From positions 682,001 through 746,000 of the forward strand of contig NZ_CP026031.1 in assembly GCF_003726095.1 (NCBI RefSeq): a DNA stretch of 64,000 nt, in the 5' to 3' direction. A program made the position numbers and the translations under genes. Below the pieces are notes generated by a model. The model had not been told where the DNA came from, did not search any database, and saw only the letters and a list, made by a program, of their open reading frames with translations. Below are positions 61,629 through 64,000 of this stretch, piece by piece. This DNA is from Niallia circulans. GTDB lineage: Bacteria; Bacillota; Bacilli; Bacillales; Cytobacillaceae. Position 1 is the first letter of the stretch. Each line of letters opens with the position of its first letter.

Positions 61629-62485
61629 AGAACTATCATTCCTTATTAGCAAGAATGAATCGAAAAAGACTGCAAGTTTCGACGAAGGGTGCAGGAATGC
61701 AGAATGGTCGAAGAAAATCTCATATTCACGGAACCTCCTTGGATTTTGCTGATTATAAAATCTATCATCCTGGTGATGATATTCGCCAAATCGATTGGAA
61801 TGTATATGGCCGAACAAATAAGCCATATATTAAAAGATTTCAAGATGAAAAGGAGATATCAGTTAGTATCTTCCTTGATGGGACAGCCTCAATGAAACAA
61901 ATACCTTCCAAGTGGGAGCTAGCAAGAGAATTAGCGGCAAGCTTAGCTTATATCACATTATCACATGAGGATAGACTGAGTTTTTCTGTTGTTTCTACAA
62001 AGCATTCCTTTCATCGCAAAGGTTCGGTTCATAATAAACGAACCTTTTATGAGATTGTTGATGTGAAGGAGCAGACGATTAATGAAAGCTTCACACAATC
62101 ATTAAGCAATTCTATAAAAGCGCCGACCCAAATGATTATTTTGATAACAGACGGTTTAGAAGCTTTGTCATTATTTGAGGAAAGTTTTAAACGGTTAAAA
62201 TATCGCAATCAGCAAATATGGCTGATTCAATTACTAAGTGAGAGCGAGATTCATCCGAATCTATCTGGTGACATACAATTAGTCGATAGTGAAAATGGAA
62301 AAACCGTGGATGTAAGTCTAAATAGCTCGATTAAAACACTTTATAGAAAAAGACTCGATCAGCATAATCAAGAACTAGAAGTTCTTTGTGCCACAAATGG
62401 TATCCGTTATTGCCAAATCAGCGATAAACTAGATATCCAAACGATTATTTTACGAGAACTGGCGTTTGCTGGATTGGTTCAATAA
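61625..62485 (+). CDS. DUF58 (VWA-like) protein
   Basis: 286 aa. Family core DFADYKIYHPGDDIRQIDWN followed by a degenerate VWA fold, SIFLDGTASM. Cytoplasmic; no TM helix is seen. DUF58 proteins are partners of MoxR ATPases. 34 bases before the VWA gene. Confidence 0.93.
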   Translation: MKNYHSLLARMNRKRLQVSTKGAGMQNGRRKSHIHGTSLDFADYKIYHPGDDIRQIDWNVYGRTNKPYIKRFQDEKEISVSIFLDGTASMKQIPSKWELARELAASLAYITLSHEDRLSFSVVSTKHSFHRKGSVHNKRTFYEIVDVKEQTINESFTQSLSNSIKAPTQMIILITDGLEALSLFEESFKRLKYRNQQIWLIQLLSESEIHPNLSGDIQLVDSENGKTVDVSLNSSIKTLYRKRLDQHNQELEVLCATNGIRYCQISDKLDIQTIILRELAFAGLVQ

Positions 62486-62519
62486 TTCTTTTTCATTACG
62501 AGCCAAAAGGAGAGACAAA

Positions 62520-64000
62520 ATGCATTTAGCACAACCCTATTATTTTTTGCTGCTAATTTTTATTGGATTATTCATCCTAATATATTTTTTTCGCAAAAAA
62601 TATACAAAACAAACTATCCCCTCCAATTTACTTTGGGAGGAAGTTCTTAAGGAAATGAGGGCATCCTCCTGGTTTCATAAATGGCAAAATAATGTTCTAT
62701 TCTGGCTGCAGCTTCTATGCTTGCTACTCTTGATGTTTGCATTAGTAGGACCATATTTTGCTAAAGAAACGATGAAAGGGGAGCAAATCATATTCTTATT
62801 TGATACCTCGGCTTCGATGGCCGCGAATGGTAGTAGCTCTAACCGTTTAGAAGATAGCAAAAAAGAAGCACTCGAAATGATGAAAAGTCTTCAGAAAAAT
62901 CAAGCTGTTACGATTTTAGAGGTAAATGATCGTCCTCAAATTCTTCTGCATAATGAGTCAGAGCGCGATAAAATAAGTGCTGCAATTAAAGGGTTAGAAC
63001 TTTCCTATACACATGAAGACTGGCAAAGTGCAACAGAGCTGACGGCAAGTCTAGCGAAAGAGGGTAAAACGGCCATTCATATTTTTTCGGATGGGCTGGA
63101 GAAGGAAAGGATAAAAAATATCGATTCTTTTTATGTAAAAGTACATAATCAAGAGCAGGAAAAAGCAGAAAATATTTCGATTTTATCTTTTGGTGTATCA
63201 AAAAATGCCGATAAAGTAGCGGGTGTTGCAATGGTGGAAAATCAAACTGATTCCCATAAAACCATACCTTTTCAAGTTGAAAGTGAAAAAACAGTACTTT
63301 ATCAACAAGATATTGAATTAAAGCCAAAGGAAAGAAAAGTAATTGCGATAAACGAGCTTCCTGAGAAATCTTATTACGATGCTAAACTTAATGCTTCAGA
63401 TGATTTTGCAGTTGATAATATGCAAACCGCTGTATTAAATAAACAGGCAACAACTATTTATACTGATAATGAAATGAATCCTTTTTTGGTAAAAGGATTT
63501 GAGGCGATTGGGCTTCAAGTTATCCAAATGGAGAATAAAGAAGATTTTCTCACCAAAAAGGATAGTATTTTCCTATTATCTGGGTCTGCGTTACCCGAAC
63601 ACATCGAAGGTCCATTTGTTTTCTTCTTTACAGGAGGAAAAAAAGAAGAAGTGCAAACAGTGATAGAACCAAGTGAGGATGAACTACTTTTACATGTCGA
63701 TATGAAGGATGTTTTTATCGCAAGTGCAATGAAGCAGACAATGAAAACGATGAAACCTATTGTTAAAAGTGGAGAACTGCCGTTAATTCAAAAAGGCGAA
63801 TGGAATAATCAGCCCGCAATAGCTATTCAATTTGACTTAAAAGATAGTGATTGGCCATTACATCCAAGTTTTCCGATCTTTTTATATAATATGTATCAAT
63901 GGCTTTCTTCTCAATCCAATTATGTAGGTGATTTTCAGCCATTAGAATCGCGGACCATTCATTTAACAAGCAAAGAAACAGAGTGGGATATTTATAATGA
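62520..64000 (+). CDS. BatA-type membrane VWA protein, 3'-truncated by window edge
   Basis: 493 codons to the window edge, with no stop yet. AAAAGGAGAG ribosome site. N-terminal helix about 7-24, a second TM at about 59-80, then a von Willebrand A domain with an intact MIDAS DTSAS (Asp95) and IFSDGLE. The rest is a long extracytoplasmic beta region with a GATase-like part. This is the BatA or aerotolerance-type layout. The gene continues past 64000, so further operon members are likely. Confidence 0.93.
   Translation, partial: MHLAQPYYFLLLIFIGLFILIYFFRKKYTKQTIPSNLLWEEVLKEMRASSWFHKWQNNVLFWLQLLCLLLLMFALVGPYFAKETMKGEQIIFLFDTSASMAANGSSSNRLEDSKKEALEMMKSLQKNQAVTILEVNDRPQILLHNESERDKISAAIKGLELSYTHEDWQSATELTASLAKEGKTAIHIFSDGLEKERIKNIDSFYVKVHNQEQEKAENISILSFGVSKNADKVAGVAMVENQTDSHKTIPFQVESEKTVLYQQDIELKPKERKVIAINELPEKSYYDAKLNASDDFAVDNMQTAVLNKQATTIYTDNEMNPFLVKGFEAIGLQVIQMENKEDFLTKKDSIFLLSGSALPEHIEGPFVFFFTGGKKEEVQTVIEPSEDELLLHVDMKDVFIASAMKQTMKTMKPIVKSGELPLIQKGEWNNQPAIAIQFDLKDSDWPLHPSFPIFLYNMYQWLSSQSNYVGDFQPLESRTIHLTSKETEWDIYN

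Overview
The window is about 64 kb of low-GC Bacillota chromosome. The gene order matches the pyr to smc/ftsY stretch of Bacillus and its relatives, and the presence of spoVM and prkC/prpC points to an endospore-forming member of the Bacillaceae. I cannot name the species from the sequence alone. Nearly all genes read on the + strand. The exceptions are rqcH, a sugar-island repressor and rpmB.

Layout. (1) 1-8011: the 3' part of the pyrimidine operon (pyrC partial, carA, carB, pyrK, pyrD, pyrF, pyrE), tightly overlapping. pyrK carries a one-base frameshift. (2) 8101-8533: a non-coding tandem array of 51-52 bp units, each with a small dyad. (3) 8599-10310: rqcH on the - strand, also broken by one missing base, at a site that reads A_AAA_AAC. 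(4) 10689-19646: a P-type Ca2+ ATPase, yicC, remA, gmk, rpoZ, coaBC, priA. (5) 19759-28251: an accessory sugar island placed between priA and def. It holds an ArsR-type regulator, a CUT1 ABC importer without its own ATPase, a small membrane protein and two paralogous family 2 glycosidases. Its control region has a strong promoter, a cre-like site and inverted repeats that look like operators. (6) 28672-37260: def, fmt, rsmB, rlmN, prpC, prkC, rsgA, thiN. The rpe gene that usually lies between rsgA and thiN is missing. (7) 37350-44238: spoVM (26 codons), rpmB, the Asp23-family gene, fakA, sdaAB/sdaAA, recG. (8) 44476-54127: fapR with a clear FapR operator, plsX, fabD, fabG, acpP, rnc, smc, ftsY. 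(9) 54273-64000: after the ftsY terminator, a small membrane protein and then a long, closely packed operon that runs off the window. It encodes an exported GATase-like membrane protein, an ABC ATPase and permease, a coiled-coil protein with a Gly/Ser-rich linker, a MoxR AAA+ ATPase, a DUF58 protein and a BatA-type VWA protein.

How it fits together. The conserved blocks supply UMP synthesis, nucleotide and cofactor supply, translation start and rRNA modification, Ser/Thr phosphosignalling, fatty-acid and phospholipid initiation, and chromosome and membrane targeting. Two accessory blocks interrupt them. One is a catabolic locus, probably induced by a glycoside and repressed by preferred carbon sources. 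The other is an envelope-associated MoxR/DUF58/VWA/ABC system of unknown function, and it is the best candidate here for an undescribed machine. The two single-base lesions, in pyrK and rqcH, both lie in short homopolymers. They may be assembly errors, real mutations or, for rqcH, recoding.
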